From positions 620,001 through 684,000 of the forward strand of contig NZ_CP006951.1 in the NCBI RefSeq assembly GCF_000830885.1: a DNA stretch of 64,000 nt, in the 5' to 3' direction. Each line of letters starts with the position of its first letter. The stretch's first letter is position 1. This document shows, piece after piece, positions 14,007 through 21,700 of the stretch. This DNA comes from Dehalococcoides mccartyi CG5. Lineage in GTDB: Bacteria; Chloroflexota; Dehalococcoidia; Dehalococcoidales; Dehalococcoidaceae. The notes beneath the pieces were generated by a model. The model saw only the letters and a list, made by a program, of their open reading frames with translations. It had not been told where the DNA came from and made no database searches. Both the position numbers and the translations under genes were made by a program.

Positions 14007-15956
14007 TTATCTCATCGCTCTTGTAGCATTCAAAATGGCTAGCATTGCAACACCGACATCAGCAAAGACCGCCTCCCAGATTGTCGCTACTCCGGCTACA
14101 CCTAATGCAATAAAAATTCCTTTTACCGCAAATGCCATTAAAATGTTCTGCCAGACAATAGTGCGGGTCCTCTTTGCGACCTCTATTGCCTGGGGTAGTT
14201 TTGATGGAGCGTCGGTCATTATCACTACATCAGCTGTCTCAATGGCAGCGTCAGAACCGAGACCACCCATTGCGACTCCGATATCTGCACGAGCTATCAC
14301 CGGAGCATCATTGACACCATCACCCACAAAGACAATTTTTCCTTTCTCCTGGGTAGTGTTTTTCATCTTCTCCAGAGCTTGTACTTTATCCTCAGGCAAC
14401 AAGCCAGCATAAAAGATGTCTATACCCACCTGCTTGGCGACAGAGGCAGCCACTACCTGGCTATCCCCGGTTAGCATCGCCATTTGTTTCACGCCTAATC
14501 TGTTTAGAGAACTAATAGCTTTGGCAGCGTCTTCTTTAACTTCATCTGCGATAGTGATATAACCAGCATATTTACCACCAACGACCAGGTGAACCACGGT
14601 CCCTTCGACGCAACAGTCATTATCGTCATGCTTGATGTTCTGGCTATGGAGCAGGCGGTCGTTACCAGCCATGATAATCTGTCCGTTAACCTGCGCTCTT
14701 ACGCCATTACCGGGAATTTCCTGGTAATCTCTGACTACTGAAGGGTCAACCTTTTTACCGTAGGCTTCGAGTATAGATTGGGCTATCGGATGGTTAGAGT
14801 GCACTTCTGTTTCCGCGGCCAAGCGCAGCAGTTCGTCCTGACTGAATCCATTTCGGGTAACTACATTGGTAACTTTGAACACGCCTTTGGTCAAGGTGCC
14901 CGTCTTATCGAAGACAACTGTTTTCACCGCTGTGAGAGCGTCGAGGTAGGTGGATCCTTTAATTAATATTCCTTTGCGAGAAGCTCCGCCGATGCCCCCG
15001 AAATAACCCAGTGGAATGCTGATAACAAGCGCACAAGGGCAGGAAATTACCAGCAAAATGAGAGCGCGGTATATCCACTCGGAAAAGGTGGCTCCAGGAA
15101 TAAAGAGCGGTGGGACAACAGCTACAAGAAGAGCACCGAATACAACCACAGGTGTGTAGTATCTGGTAAAGGTGGTGATGAACTTCTCCGTGGGCGCTTT
15201 CCTTGCTGCCGCGTTCTCTACAAGCTCTAATATTCGGGCTATCGACGATTCACTAAATCGTTTAGTCACCTTGATGGTGATCATGCCGGTCTTGCTTATC
15301 ATTCCGGCCAGTACCTGCTCGCCGGATTTTGCGCTTCTGGGGACAGACTCACCAGTAAGCGCTGAAGTATCCAGTAGTGTCTGACCGTCGATAATTTCCC
15401 CATCCAAAGGTATCTTCTCACCGGGTTTTACGATAATGATATCGCCCACCTTCACCTGGTCGGGAGATACTTTTTCCAGCCCTGTATCCGTCTTTAAGTT
15501 AGCATAATCAGGCCGCACGTCGAGTAGTGTTCTTACCGACCGGCGAGAACGGCTTACAGAGAGCTCTTGAACAAATTCACCCGTCTTGTAGAATAACATC
15601 ACGGCAACCGCTTCAGGAAGTTGGTGAATAGCAATGGCACCTACCGTGGCTACAGTCATCAAGAAATTTTCATCAAAAACATTTCCATGTGTAAGGTTGC
15701 GCAAAGCAGTCCACACCACCCGCCAGCCAACCAGGAAATACGCACTCAATAACACGGCATACTCAGCCCAACTATATGGCGTGCTATGGAGTGCATTATT
15801 AAAAACCATTCCAAGAATAAAAAGAAGCAGAGCACTACCGATGAAAGTTAACTCTTTTGGTATGTTAAACTCCTCTTCGGCGCATCTAGAGCAATAACCG
15901 GATATGCCATGTTCGCAAGTTTTTACTTGTTCGTTGACTACAGGTTTAGTGGTCAT
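14007..15956 (-). CDS. cadA: Heavy-metal P1B-type ATPase (Cd/Zn/Pb exporter type)
   Basis: The product is 649 residues with the transport motif Cys306-Pro-Cys308 in the membrane, the phosphatase TGES at 201-204, the phosphorylation site Asp350 in DKTGTLT and GDGVNDAP near the C-terminus. It exports soft divalent metals at the cost of ATP. It lacks the standard HMA domain (GMTCxxC); instead a short N-terminal tail carries Cys14, His16, Cys22 and Cys25. The CPC motif and an upstream ArsR/CadC regulator in the same direction support a Cd/Zn/Pb function rather than copper, but the exact metal is not proven. Confidence 0.88.
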   Translation of the reverse strand: MTTKPVVNEQVKTCEHGISGYCSRCAEEEFNIPKELTFIGSALLLFILGMVFNNALHSTPYSWAEYAVLLSAYFLVGWRVVWTALRNLTHGNVFDENFLMTVATVGAIAIHQLPEAVAVMLFYKTGEFVQELSVSRSRRSVRTLLDVRPDYANLKTDTGLEKVSPDQVKVGDIIIVKPGEKIPLDGEIIDGQTLLDTSALTGESVPRSAKSGEQVLAGMISKTGMITIKVTKRFSESSIARILELVENAAARKAPTEKFITTFTRYYTPVVVFGALLVAVVPPLFIPGATFSEWIYRALILLVISCPCALVISIPLGYFGGIGGASRKGILIKGSTYLDALTAVKTVVFDKTGTLTKGVFKVTNVVTRNGFSQDELLRLAAETEVHSNHPIAQSILEAYGKKVDPSVVRDYQEIPGNGVRAQVNGQIIMAGNDRLLHSQNIKHDDNDCCVEGTVVHLVVGGKYAGYITIADEVKEDAAKAISSLNRLGVKQMAMLTGDSQVVAASVAKQVGIDIFYAGLLPEDKVQALEKMKNTTQEKGKIVFVGDGVNDAPVIARADIGVAMGGLGSDAAIETADVVIMTDAPSKLPQAIEVAKRTRTIVWQNILMAFAVKGIFIALGVAGVATIWEAVFADVGVAMLAILNATRAMR

Positions 15957-16066
15957 TAATCCTTCCTCTTTCTGTATTCCCCTGCATCACTTACCCACGA
16001 AACAACCTATACTTAATAATCCTGTTCGATACTCAACCTATAAATCAGTAAAAAAGATGGAACATG

Positions 16067-16429
16067 CTAAGAATGCCTTGTGTGTTCCAGGCATATTTCT
16101 AAAAGTTGCCGGATGTGATCGTCGTTCAGTGAGTAGTACATCATCCGGCCTTGCTTTCGTTGCTTAACCAGACGGAGCGTTCGCAGTATTCGAAGGTGCT
16201 GGGATATGGCCGATTCAGAAATCCCAACGACACAAGCGATATCACATACACAGAGTTCCTGATTCAGCAAGGAATGCAGGATTTTGGCCCGGTTGGAATC
16301 CGCTAAAGCTCCAAAGGTCTCAGCCAGCACGGTAAATGCCTCATCGGGTGGTAGTCCCTTTTTCGCCTTTAACACTTTTTCTTCGTCAACCGCCCATACC
16401 TCGCACTTGTCTTCAGCCTTTACCATCAT
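16067..16429 (-). CDS. ArsR/SmtB-family metal-sensing repressor
   Basis: The product is 120 residues with a winged-helix core (LHSLLNQELCVCDIACVVG, SESAISQHLRILRTLRLVK, GRMMYYSLND). The ELCVCD motif in the recognition region is the alpha3 metal site typical of CadC/ArsR sensors, and the C-terminal helix DDHIRQLLEICLEHTRHS supplies further His, Asp and Cys ligands. Metal binding releases the repressor from DNA. It lies 110 bp upstream of the P-type ATPase gene and probably controls both. Confidence 0.88.
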   Translation of the reverse strand: MMVKAEDKCEVWAVDEEKVLKAKKGLPPDEAFTVLAETFGALADSNRAKILHSLLNQELCVCDIACVVGISESAISQHLRILRTLRLVKQRKQGRMMYYSLNDDHIRQLLEICLEHTRHS

Positions 16430-16456
16430 AGTGCACCCCTTAACATCTGCGTAGTT

Positions 16457-16472
16457 GCTAATATATTATTGC
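16457..16472 (-). promoter_or_regulatory. Candidate ArsR operator
   Basis: TAATATATTA (16459-16468) is a perfect 10-bp palindrome inside the longer imperfect repeat GCTAATATATTATTGC. It lies about 30 bp upstream of the repressor start. AT-rich dyads in this position are usual for ArsR/SmtB autoregulation. It could also overlap the -10 region of the promoter. Confidence 0.4.
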
Positions 16473-16598
16473 ATCTTTTTAACATGCACGTCAATCTTAA
16501 TGAACTTGGTCCCGTCTACCGTTCAATACTAACTATTGATGTCACATTTTGGGTAAATGGGACTCTAGGAGACTCCCTTCAGAGCCATAGATCATTTT

Positions 16599-17291
16599 TT
16601 ACAATATAATTATCAAGATAGCCATTATAACGAGAATTGCAGCACTAATCTTCGGTACGTATTTTTCAAATCGTGCGAGTTTAGGCTGGAACATTTTATA
16701 AATTTTTACGCCAAGAATAGTTACTACCATAAGCCCTATCAAAACTGATACTGCGTAGGACATCATTAGTACCCATGCATTAAGCCCACTTGCTACTAAA
16801 GCGAGTAAGGCAATTTCTTCCTCATGAGCAAAACCAAGAATAAAAGCAAACGAAGCTAATCCTAAGAGACTCAGTACAACTACTGGTCCATGCTTATGAT
16901 TATGGGTATGCGGAGCTTGTCCCGGGTGCTCATGTTCGTGTTCATGTTCTATTTCTCGTGCATCCGGATGAGTATGACCGTGCTGGTTTTTAAGATCGTC
17001 GAACTTTTCCATGTATAACCTGACAGCTAAAATTAATAACAAACCTGCAGCGACATACTTTAACCACGGTGCGTCAAAATTTAACCACTTTTGTAGCAAA
17101 ACATATGCGACAACGACCGCTATCGACGATACCAGATGACCTAGTCCAATGACCAATGAACTGACAGTTGCACTAAAGATAGGATTCTTTCTTTTCATCG
17201 CGTATAGTACAGCAACTGGCCAGCCATGTCCTGGCTCAAAGCCATGTAAGAGACCCAATAATATCACTCCAATGTATGTTGGATTAAACAT
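16599..17291 (-). CDS. Nickel/cobalt-type exporter (RcnA/NicO-like)
   Basis: The product is 230 residues with six hydrophobic segments. The first contains LLHGFEPGHGWPVAV, the His-x5-His signature of NicO/RcnA transporters. A cytoplasmic loop at about 105-135 is rich in His and Glu (HEHEHEHPGQAPHTHNHKHG), and FAHEEEIAL is in the next span. Such proteins expel Ni or Co; a few act on other metals. It lies 13 bp downstream of a CsoR/RcnR-type regulator gene and is presumably controlled by it. Confidence 0.82.
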   Translation of the reverse strand: MFNPTYIGVILLGLLHGFEPGHGWPVAVLYAMKRKNPIFSATVSSLVIGLGHLVSSIAVVVAYVLLQKWLNFDAPWLKYVAAGLLLILAVRLYMEKFDDLKNQHGHTHPDAREIEHEHEHEHPGQAPHTHNHKHGPVVVLSLLGLASFAFILGFAHEEEIALLALVASGLNAWVLMMSYAVSVLIGLMVVTILGVKIYKMFQPKLARFEKYVPKISAAILVIMAILIIIL

Positions 17292-17304
17292 TTTTCCGCC
17301 TTAC

Positions 17305-17583
17305 TCACATTACATATTTACCAAGTGCTTCTTTTAAACTATTCCATTCCTTTTCCGGAGCGTTTGCCTTGGTTGCTTGGTACAGACAGGATTCCATGTG
17401 ATCTTCAAGGACTAACCTGGAGGCTTTAGTAATCGCTGACTTAACAGCTGCTAATTGAATCAGTATCTCAGGACAGGGTCGCTCTTCCTCAAGCATAGCT
17501 TTGATAGCACGAATATGCCCCTCAATTCTTGAAAGACGGTTAATAACAGATCTCGTTTGCTTGTGGGTGTGTGTCTTACTCAT
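17305..17583 (-). CDS. CsoR/RcnR-family metal-responsive repressor
   Basis: The 92-residue four-helix protein has the family core NRLSRIEGHIRAIKAMLEEE. Candidate ligands are the N-terminal His residues (SKTHTHKQ), Cys in RPCPEIL, and His and Cys in LEDHMESC. The spacing mixes the copper-sensor pattern (Cys-His-Cys) with the N-terminal His used by RcnR, so metal specificity is uncertain. Its partner exporter suggests Ni/Co. The start codon is set inside the operator palindrome, and the GGGGGG of the operator may double as its ribosome binding site. Confidence 0.85.
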   Translation of the reverse strand: MSKTHTHKQTRSVINRLSRIEGHIRAIKAMLEEERPCPEILIQLAAVKSAITKASRLVLEDHMESCLYQATKANAPEKEWNSLKEALGKYVM

Positions 17584-17608
17584 AATATCCCCCCTAGGGG
17601 GATATTAT
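17582..17608 (-). promoter_or_regulatory. CsoR/RcnR operator, perfect 12-bp inverted repeat
   Basis: ATAATATCCCCC (17582-17593) and GGGGGATATTAT (17597-17608) are perfectly complementary around a 3-bp centre. C-tract/G-tract dyads flanked by AT are the known binding site type of the RcnR/CsoR/FrmR family. The site touches the ATG of the regulator gene, so bound repressor would block both transcription start and early elongation. Confidence 0.85.
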
Positions 17609-17810
17609 TGCATAAAAAGCTTGATTATTCAATTGCTCTTGCTTCTGGGGAGAGGGACGGTTATATAGCTAGTTCTTGAAATTTTACCTTATGTATTTTT
17701 GTTGGAAAATGAAGCTAATCACACACAAAACACGAAGCACTTTAACAACAGAATACGGAGTTAAAAAGCCCTGACTTGAACGCTTGCCCGAATGAAAAGG
17801 GGGTTTAAGC

Positions 17811-18416
17811 GTGGTAACTACTTTATGCTGTCCACAAGACGAGAACCCCCTATCCTATGACCGACTTAACGGCGAATGGGCACAATGGTTTCGCACCGCC
17901 CAAAGGTTTGAACACAAAGTGCCTGCACAGGATAGGGGGGACATCAGACATAGTATCATACTGGAATTAGCAATGGCGAGGGCTAGAGACGGCGATAAGC
18001 CATTCAGTGAAGCGATGATGTGCCGTGTCGCAAGCTGTGTGGTCGCTCTCTACTGGCGGAAGCAATACAGGCTCACTAATGGGCTTGATTGCGGAAGCTG
18101 TAGCCAGAAGCAAAGGCAAAAATGCCGGTCAGAGGACTTATACCGTCAGTGCCAAAAGGCTATCAAAATAGAAAGCCTGTCAAAGCCGATAACTGATAGT
18201 GAAGGGAACGTAACCGAGCTTGGGGATACGATAGCCGATGACAAGGCGATTGATATTGGAGCTTGGCTTGACGCCCGAACTTTCCTTCTCAGTTGCCCGA
18301 ACAGGCTAATCCAGATAGCTCACAAGATGAGGAACGGCGATACTCTGGGCAAGACGGATAGACAATACCTCTGGAGATTTAGAAAACGGGAGCAAAATAC
18401 TTTACTGGCAATGTAG
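17811..18416 (+). CDS. Hypothetical protein with Cys cluster, sigma-like N-terminus
   Basis: The product is 201 residues, with a GTG start preceded by AAAGGGGG. Residues about 25-90 (QDRGDIRHSIILELAMARA, then a helix around VASCVVALYWRKQ) resemble helices of sigma-factor region 2, but no clear promoter-recognition helix is visible. Residues about 93-115 hold five Cys (CGSCSQ, QKC, RQCQK), perhaps a metal site. The C-terminal half contains ELGDTIADDKAIDI, a stretch found in sigma-like and phage regulatory proteins. It precedes the sliding clamp gene. Function remains open. Confidence 0.55.
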   Translation: MVTTLCCPQDENPLSYDRLNGEWAQWFRTAQRFEHKVPAQDRGDIRHSIILELAMARARDGDKPFSEAMMCRVASCVVALYWRKQYRLTNGLDCGSCSQKQRQKCRSEDLYRQCQKAIKIESLSKPITDSEGNVTELGDTIADDKAIDIGAWLDARTFLLSCPNRLIQIAHKMRNGDTLGKTDRQYLWRFRKREQNTLLAM

Positions 18417-18659
18417 ACGTTGGACACCTTCTTACCAATATATATAGTGGGAGCACCGATAATGCCAGCGAATTGCGGGTTATCGGTAGCTTACTACTAG
18501 ACGAAGCCGATAGCCTTGCCCACTGTCGGATAGTCAATAGGGGGTGTTCAAATAGAACAATTGAATATTGAGGGCAAGCGTTCAGGTGAGGGCTTTTGTG
18601 CTCACAAGGCGATACTGGTAAACGCTCTATCAAGGGCATTAGCCGAAAGGGTAGTGCTT

Positions 18660-19820
18660 ATGGATTTCACGATAGGGCGTAAAGGCTTTCTTACCTACAT
18701 TAAGTCATTAGGCGGGAGTAACGTTGTAAAAGTCGTTCCCTCGTCTAACGGCGATGCCAGCGGGTTGCGGGTTGCCGATAAAAGACTGAAGGTGGTCTGT
18801 GGAGCAAATACCAGTTACCTTGACGATATGGCTTGGGTGGGTGATAAGACACCCTTGACGCTCTGCGATGTCAGGGTAAGCCCTTCCAATGCCGTCAAGC
18901 CTAACCTCGGAGCACTGGAGCTATCGGAAGCACTGTCAAGGGTAGTGCCGTTTACCGCTAAAGAGGATAACAGACCTGTTTTACAATGTGTTCTCTTTAA
19001 GGTGGCAGACGGCAAGCTCACGATGGTAAGCGCCGATGGTTACAGACTTGCGATGGTGAAGCTGGACTTTGACGGTGATGAGGGGCAAGTCCTGATAAAT
19101 CGGGATGAGCTAAGGGGTGTAATCAGTGCCCTGCGAAGGGCATACAGGGTGAGGGTGGGCTTTGAGAAAAGCGGGGAAAGCCTTGACGGAATGAGCCTTG
19201 TTCTGGACACGGAGCTAATCCGCTACAAATGGCGGGGGGCTGATGGAAACTTTCCCGAATACGAGAAGCTCATACCCGCCGACTTCAACACCTTTGTTAG
19301 CTTTGATACTAACGAGGCAATCAGAGCGGTAAGCTCACTCAAAGTCCTGTCCGACAGCAAGGCATACCCGATAGACCTCACAATCGGCAATGGCAAGCTC
19401 ACGATGTCCAGTCCCGATGATAAGGGAACGGCAGAGATACCCGCCGATACACAGGGCGAAGGCAAGATAAGACTGGATGGCAGTTACCTTGCTGACGCCT
19501 TAAGAGCTTGTGGCGGGATGGTAGAGCTTAAACTGGTCAATAGCCAGTCTCCAATGCTCTTTACCTCTCCCGACTATGAGCTTGTGGTAATGCCGATGTT
19601 TGCGGGTGAAAGCCAGAAGCCGAAAGGTGAGACATCCGCCGCCGAGCCAGTCAAGGTAGAAACCGAACCCGCCGAGAACACCGAGACTACCGAGCCAGAA
19701 GCCGAGATGGTAAGCGAAGCCGAGAAAGCCAATGCGGTAGCCGAAGCCGAAGCCGTTATCAAAGCCGAGAAGCCGAAGCGGAAGCGAAGCAAGGCAAAAG
19801 AACCAGTCGCCGTAGCATAA
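18660..19820 (+). CDS. DNA polymerase III beta sliding clamp homologue, element-borne
   Basis: I take the ATG at 18660 (386 residues); an in-frame ATG at 18561 adds 33 residues unlike a clamp. Residues about 80-110 (LGALELSEALSRVVPFTAKE then RPVLQCVLF) and VSADGYRLAMVKLDF are characteristic of the second clamp domain, and the third domain follows (SFDTNEAIRAVSSLKVLSD to YELVVMPM). Domain 1 looks short and divergent. A long acidic tail then a basic tail (EKPKRKRSKAK) is added. Clamps tether polymerases and other proteins to DNA. The host will have its own dnaN, so this copy probably serves replication of the element. Confidence 0.82.
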   Translation: MDFTIGRKGFLTYIKSLGGSNVVKVVPSSNGDASGLRVADKRLKVVCGANTSYLDDMAWVGDKTPLTLCDVRVSPSNAVKPNLGALELSEALSRVVPFTAKEDNRPVLQCVLFKVADGKLTMVSADGYRLAMVKLDFDGDEGQVLINRDELRGVISALRRAYRVRVGFEKSGESLDGMSLVLDTELIRYKWRGADGNFPEYEKLIPADFNTFVSFDTNEAIRAVSSLKVLSDSKAYPIDLTIGNGKLTMSSPDDKGTAEIPADTQGEGKIRLDGSYLADALRACGGMVELKLVNSQSPMLFTSPDYELVVMPMFAGESQKPKGETSAAEPVKVETEPAENTETTEPEAEMVSEAEKANAVAEAEAVIKAEKPKRKRSKAKEPVAVA

Positions 19821-19862
19821 GCCAAAACTGAACGCTTGAACTCAGAAAACAGCCAACGCAGG

Positions 19863-19884
19863 AAAGCGGGGGAGACCCCGCTTT
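19863..19884 (+). terminator. Intrinsic terminator after sliding clamp gene
   Basis: AAAGCGGGG (19863-19871) pairs with CCCCGCTTT (19876-19884) around a GAGA loop and runs into a T-stretch. It lies 43 bp after the clamp stop codon. Confidence 0.8.
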
Positions 19885-19895
19885 TTTGCTTTTTT

Positions 19896-19942
19896 AGGGG
19901 TATTCGTTTCCCCAATGCGTGGGAACGGATACCCCTTTTTTT
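19896..19942. terminator. Second, longer terminator hairpin
   Basis: AGGGGTATTCGTTTCCC (from 19896) pairs almost perfectly with GGGAACGGATACCCCT (19921-19936), followed by T7. It reinforces the first terminator only 12 bp away. The rest of the gene-free stretch 19821-20146 holds a leader of about 200 nt with no convincing ORF. It contains GGGAGCACCGAT, which also occurs near 18449. Confidence 0.75.
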
Positions 19943-20146
19943 GTGGCTGAAAGGGCGGGGAGCACCGATGCCCGATGGCAGAGGCAGACCTTGATAGACG
20001 TAAGTCCTCGATGGCAGGGACAGCACCGGAGGTTGCGTACTTTTTGGAAGTCCCCAGGGACAGTTGCACAGTACGAGCCACAACCAAAGAGAGTAGGTAC
20101 TCCCAGATATTTATTCGTAATTCAGAAAGAAAGGAGGAAGCCGACT

Positions 20147-20335
20147 ATGGCGGATACGGACACTATCTTTGTCCTCAGCAAAGTGGATGTCATTGATTGC
20201 GCCAGAGAGATAGGTATCCCTGAAGAAGCGATAACCGATGACATTCTTGCCCAGGTAAAGAAGGGCGTGGAATGGGGATTGGAGTGCTGGTCAGATGTCG
20301 TCAAGGAAGCCATCAATATGGCTCTCAAGAGTTAG
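20147..20335 (+). CDS. Small acidic helical protein (62 aa)
   Basis: The ATG at 20147 has the site AAAGGAGGAAG; longer in-frame versions from 19919 begin in the terminator. The product contains DVIDCAREIGIPEEAITDD and a C-terminal helix (LECWSDVVKEAINMALKS). No domain is recognised. It opens a run of five small plus-strand genes with individual ribosome binding sites. Confidence 0.55.
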   Translation: MADTDTIFVLSKVDVIDCAREIGIPEEAITDDILAQVKKGVEWGLECWSDVVKEAINMALKS

Positions 20336-20357
20336 AACAAACCAACACATTCTTGCA

Positions 20358-20394
20358 GGGGTAACTATGCCTAAAAACTGAATAAAAGGAGGTA
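20358..20394 (+). promoter_or_regulatory. Repeated leader element, copy 1
   Basis: GGGGTAACTATGCCTAAAAA is followed by CTGAATAAAAGGAGG directly ahead of the gene at 20398. Within it, ATG CCT AAA AAC TGA (20367-20381) would encode a four-residue peptide ending 16 bases before the gene start. A GGTA-ACTA-TGCC fold is possible. The copies at 20760 and 21311 share sequence and position. Confidence 0.5.
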
Positions 20395-20397
20395 AAC

Positions 20398-20733
20398 ATG
20401 CCTATCAAGTGGAATGCACTGATGGTAAATGAGGCAATGGATATGGTCGAGGAATACGTCAATCAGGCTATCGAGCCTCTGGAGCAGGCGAAGCTTGTCG
20501 CAACCGAGGCCAGAAAAATCCCCAATCTGCCAGGGTATATCGACCAACACCTTTCCCGTCTCATCAGCGAAATCGAGCGGGTTACTGGCGGAGTGTTGCC
20601 ATGGAACCAGCAACCACATCCGGGAAATGTTCGTTCAGCGATTAGCTCTGTCCGTGAGTCTATACCCAGTGGAACGGTAGCGGCAGAACGACAGAAGGTA
20701 AACAGCGGCAAACAGCTCAGTTTGGTGAGCTAA
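20398..20733 (+). CDS. Small helical protein with C-terminal clamp-binding-like motif
   Basis: The product is 111 residues, with the ribosome binding site AAAGGAGGT. It is mainly helical (EAMDMVEEYVNQAIEPLEQA, then DQHLSRLISEIERV) with a Ser/Pro-rich end. The C-terminus reads KQLSLVS; QLSLV (residues 106-110) is one residue from the QLSLF-type pentapeptide that binds the beta clamp. The neighbouring clamp gene makes an interaction plausible. Otherwise it is unknown. Confidence 0.6.
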   Translation: MPIKWNALMVNEAMDMVEEYVNQAIEPLEQAKLVATEARKIPNLPGYIDQHLSRLISEIERVTGGVLPWNQQPHPGNVRSAISSVRESIPSGTVAAERQKVNSGKQLSLVS

Positions 20734-20759
20734 TAAAGTCAGCAATACCGGTAACTGAA

Positions 20760-20794
20760 GGGGTTACTTTGCCTAAAATCTGAACAGAAAGGAG
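20760..20794 (+). promoter_or_regulatory. Repeated leader element, copy 2
   Basis: GGGGTTACTTTGCCTAAAAT is followed by CTGAACAGAAAGGAG ahead of the gene at 20804. The mini reading frame is TTG CCT AAA ATC TGA (20769-20783). It aligns with copy 1 over its whole length. Confidence 0.5.
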
Positions 20795-20803
20795 TAAAGA
20801 AAT

Positions 20804-21286
20804 ATGGCAACAGGTCAGATGGACTTGTTTAACGGGGTGAAGATTACCGAACCAGAGCCGACTACAACGGTGAGACTGGGGCGGAAGGCTGTCCAGATAC
20901 CACTTCGCAAAAAACGCCGGGAAGCCGTAAAACACCTGATGGAGATACTGGAAGAGCTGGAAGGGAAGGACATCTACCTTGGCTCTTACGATGCCGGCGG
21001 ACGCCACTTCTGGATGGATAACTTGAAGCTCCAGAGGCTTCAACTGGAATGGCATCCCAGCAGGCTTAAAAGTGACCAGACCTACATTCCCAGTGTAATA
21101 GTGCTCTGGGGAAGTAGGTCAGCAGCCGTCAGGATATTCACCGATTACCTCGTAGCCATTCGTGAGCAGGAGTACCAGGGCTACTGGCACTACCTCTTGG
21201 ACTTCCGCAATGGCTTCTGGCAAAGCCCGATAGACAACTTTAGGTCGCACTACGCCTGCCTGCACATAACCAGATTCAAGGACTAG
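20804..21286 (+). CDS. Hypothetical protein with N-terminal clamp-binding-like motif
   Basis: The product is 160 residues. Residues 5-9 are QMDLF, a good match to the beta-clamp-binding pentapeptide consensus (Q-x-x-L-F). A basic stretch follows (LGRKAVQIPLRKKRREAVK). The remainder is a compact alpha/beta domain rich in Trp, Tyr and Arg (GGRHFWMDNLKLQRLQLEW). No known enzyme motif is visible. It could be an accessory replication or DNA-protection protein recruited by the element-borne clamp. Confidence 0.6.
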   Translation: MATGQMDLFNGVKITEPEPTTTVRLGRKAVQIPLRKKRREAVKHLMEILEELEGKDIYLGSYDAGGRHFWMDNLKLQRLQLEWHPSRLKSDQTYIPSVIVLWGSRSAAVRIFTDYLVAIREQEYQGYWHYLLDFRNGFWQSPIDNFRSHYACLHITRFKD

Positions 21287-21310
21287 GAAGTCCAATTCTT
21301 AATATTTGAA

Positions 21311-21335
21311 GGGGTAACTATACCCTAGAAAGGAG
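21311..21335 (+). promoter_or_regulatory. Repeated leader element, copy 3 (shortened)
   Basis: GGGGTAACTATACCCTAGAA followed by AGGAG precedes the gene at 21342. The inner GGGTA-ACTA-TACCC is a perfect small hairpin. The mini-frame is ATA CCC TAG, without an ATG, so the structure is conserved better than the peptide. Confidence 0.45.
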
Positions 21336-21341
21336 AAAACA

Positions 21342-21659
21342 ATGAATACACTATTCGTAATCAATGCCGCTTTCAATACTGGTCAGATTGTCGCTTCAAG
21401 AGGCATTTTCGACCTAGCGTGTGATAACCCCGAGTTTGCCCAGTTCATCCAGAAGTCCCTGAATCGTCACGTAAAGGGTGACTGGGGAGATGTGGATGAC
21501 GAGGATAAACAGACTAACGACCGGGCGCTCAAACAAGGCACACGTTTGCTGTCGGCCTACAACGATGACCGCTTTCCGAAGAACGGGATAGCAACTATCT
21601 GGATAATCACCGAAGCCGACCGGAGCGCCACCACTATTCTTTTCCCCGATGAGTATTAG
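21342..21659 (+). CDS. Conserved small plasmid-type protein (105 aa)
   Basis: Central and C-terminal stretches (KGDWGDVDDEDKQTNDRALK and IWIITEADRSATTILFPDEY) belong to a family of about 100 residues, common on plasmids and conjugative elements of Firmicutes and sometimes mislabelled as a restriction subunit. There are no methyltransferase motifs, so that label should not be used. Its biochemical role is unknown. It supports a mobile origin for this module. Confidence 0.65.
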   Translation: MNTLFVINAAFNTGQIVASRGIFDLACDNPEFAQFIQKSLNRHVKGDWGDVDDEDKQTNDRALKQGTRLLSAYNDDRFPKNGIATIWIITEADRSATTILFPDEY

Positions 21660-21700
21660 CTAATCACCACAACAAATATACGAGTAAAAGGAGGGTTACT

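Noticed and set aside
17811-18416. Calling this gene a sigma factor
   Set aside because: Only part of the helical pattern is present, there is no clear -35 recognition helix, and a Cys cluster interrupts the middle; I left it as unknown.
18440-18545. Stretch similar to part of the sliding clamp gene
   Set aside because: About 30 bases resemble a segment near 18750 (23 of 31 match), and the frame reads like a short duplicate, but no start codon or ribosome binding site supports a gene. It could be chance or a decayed duplication.
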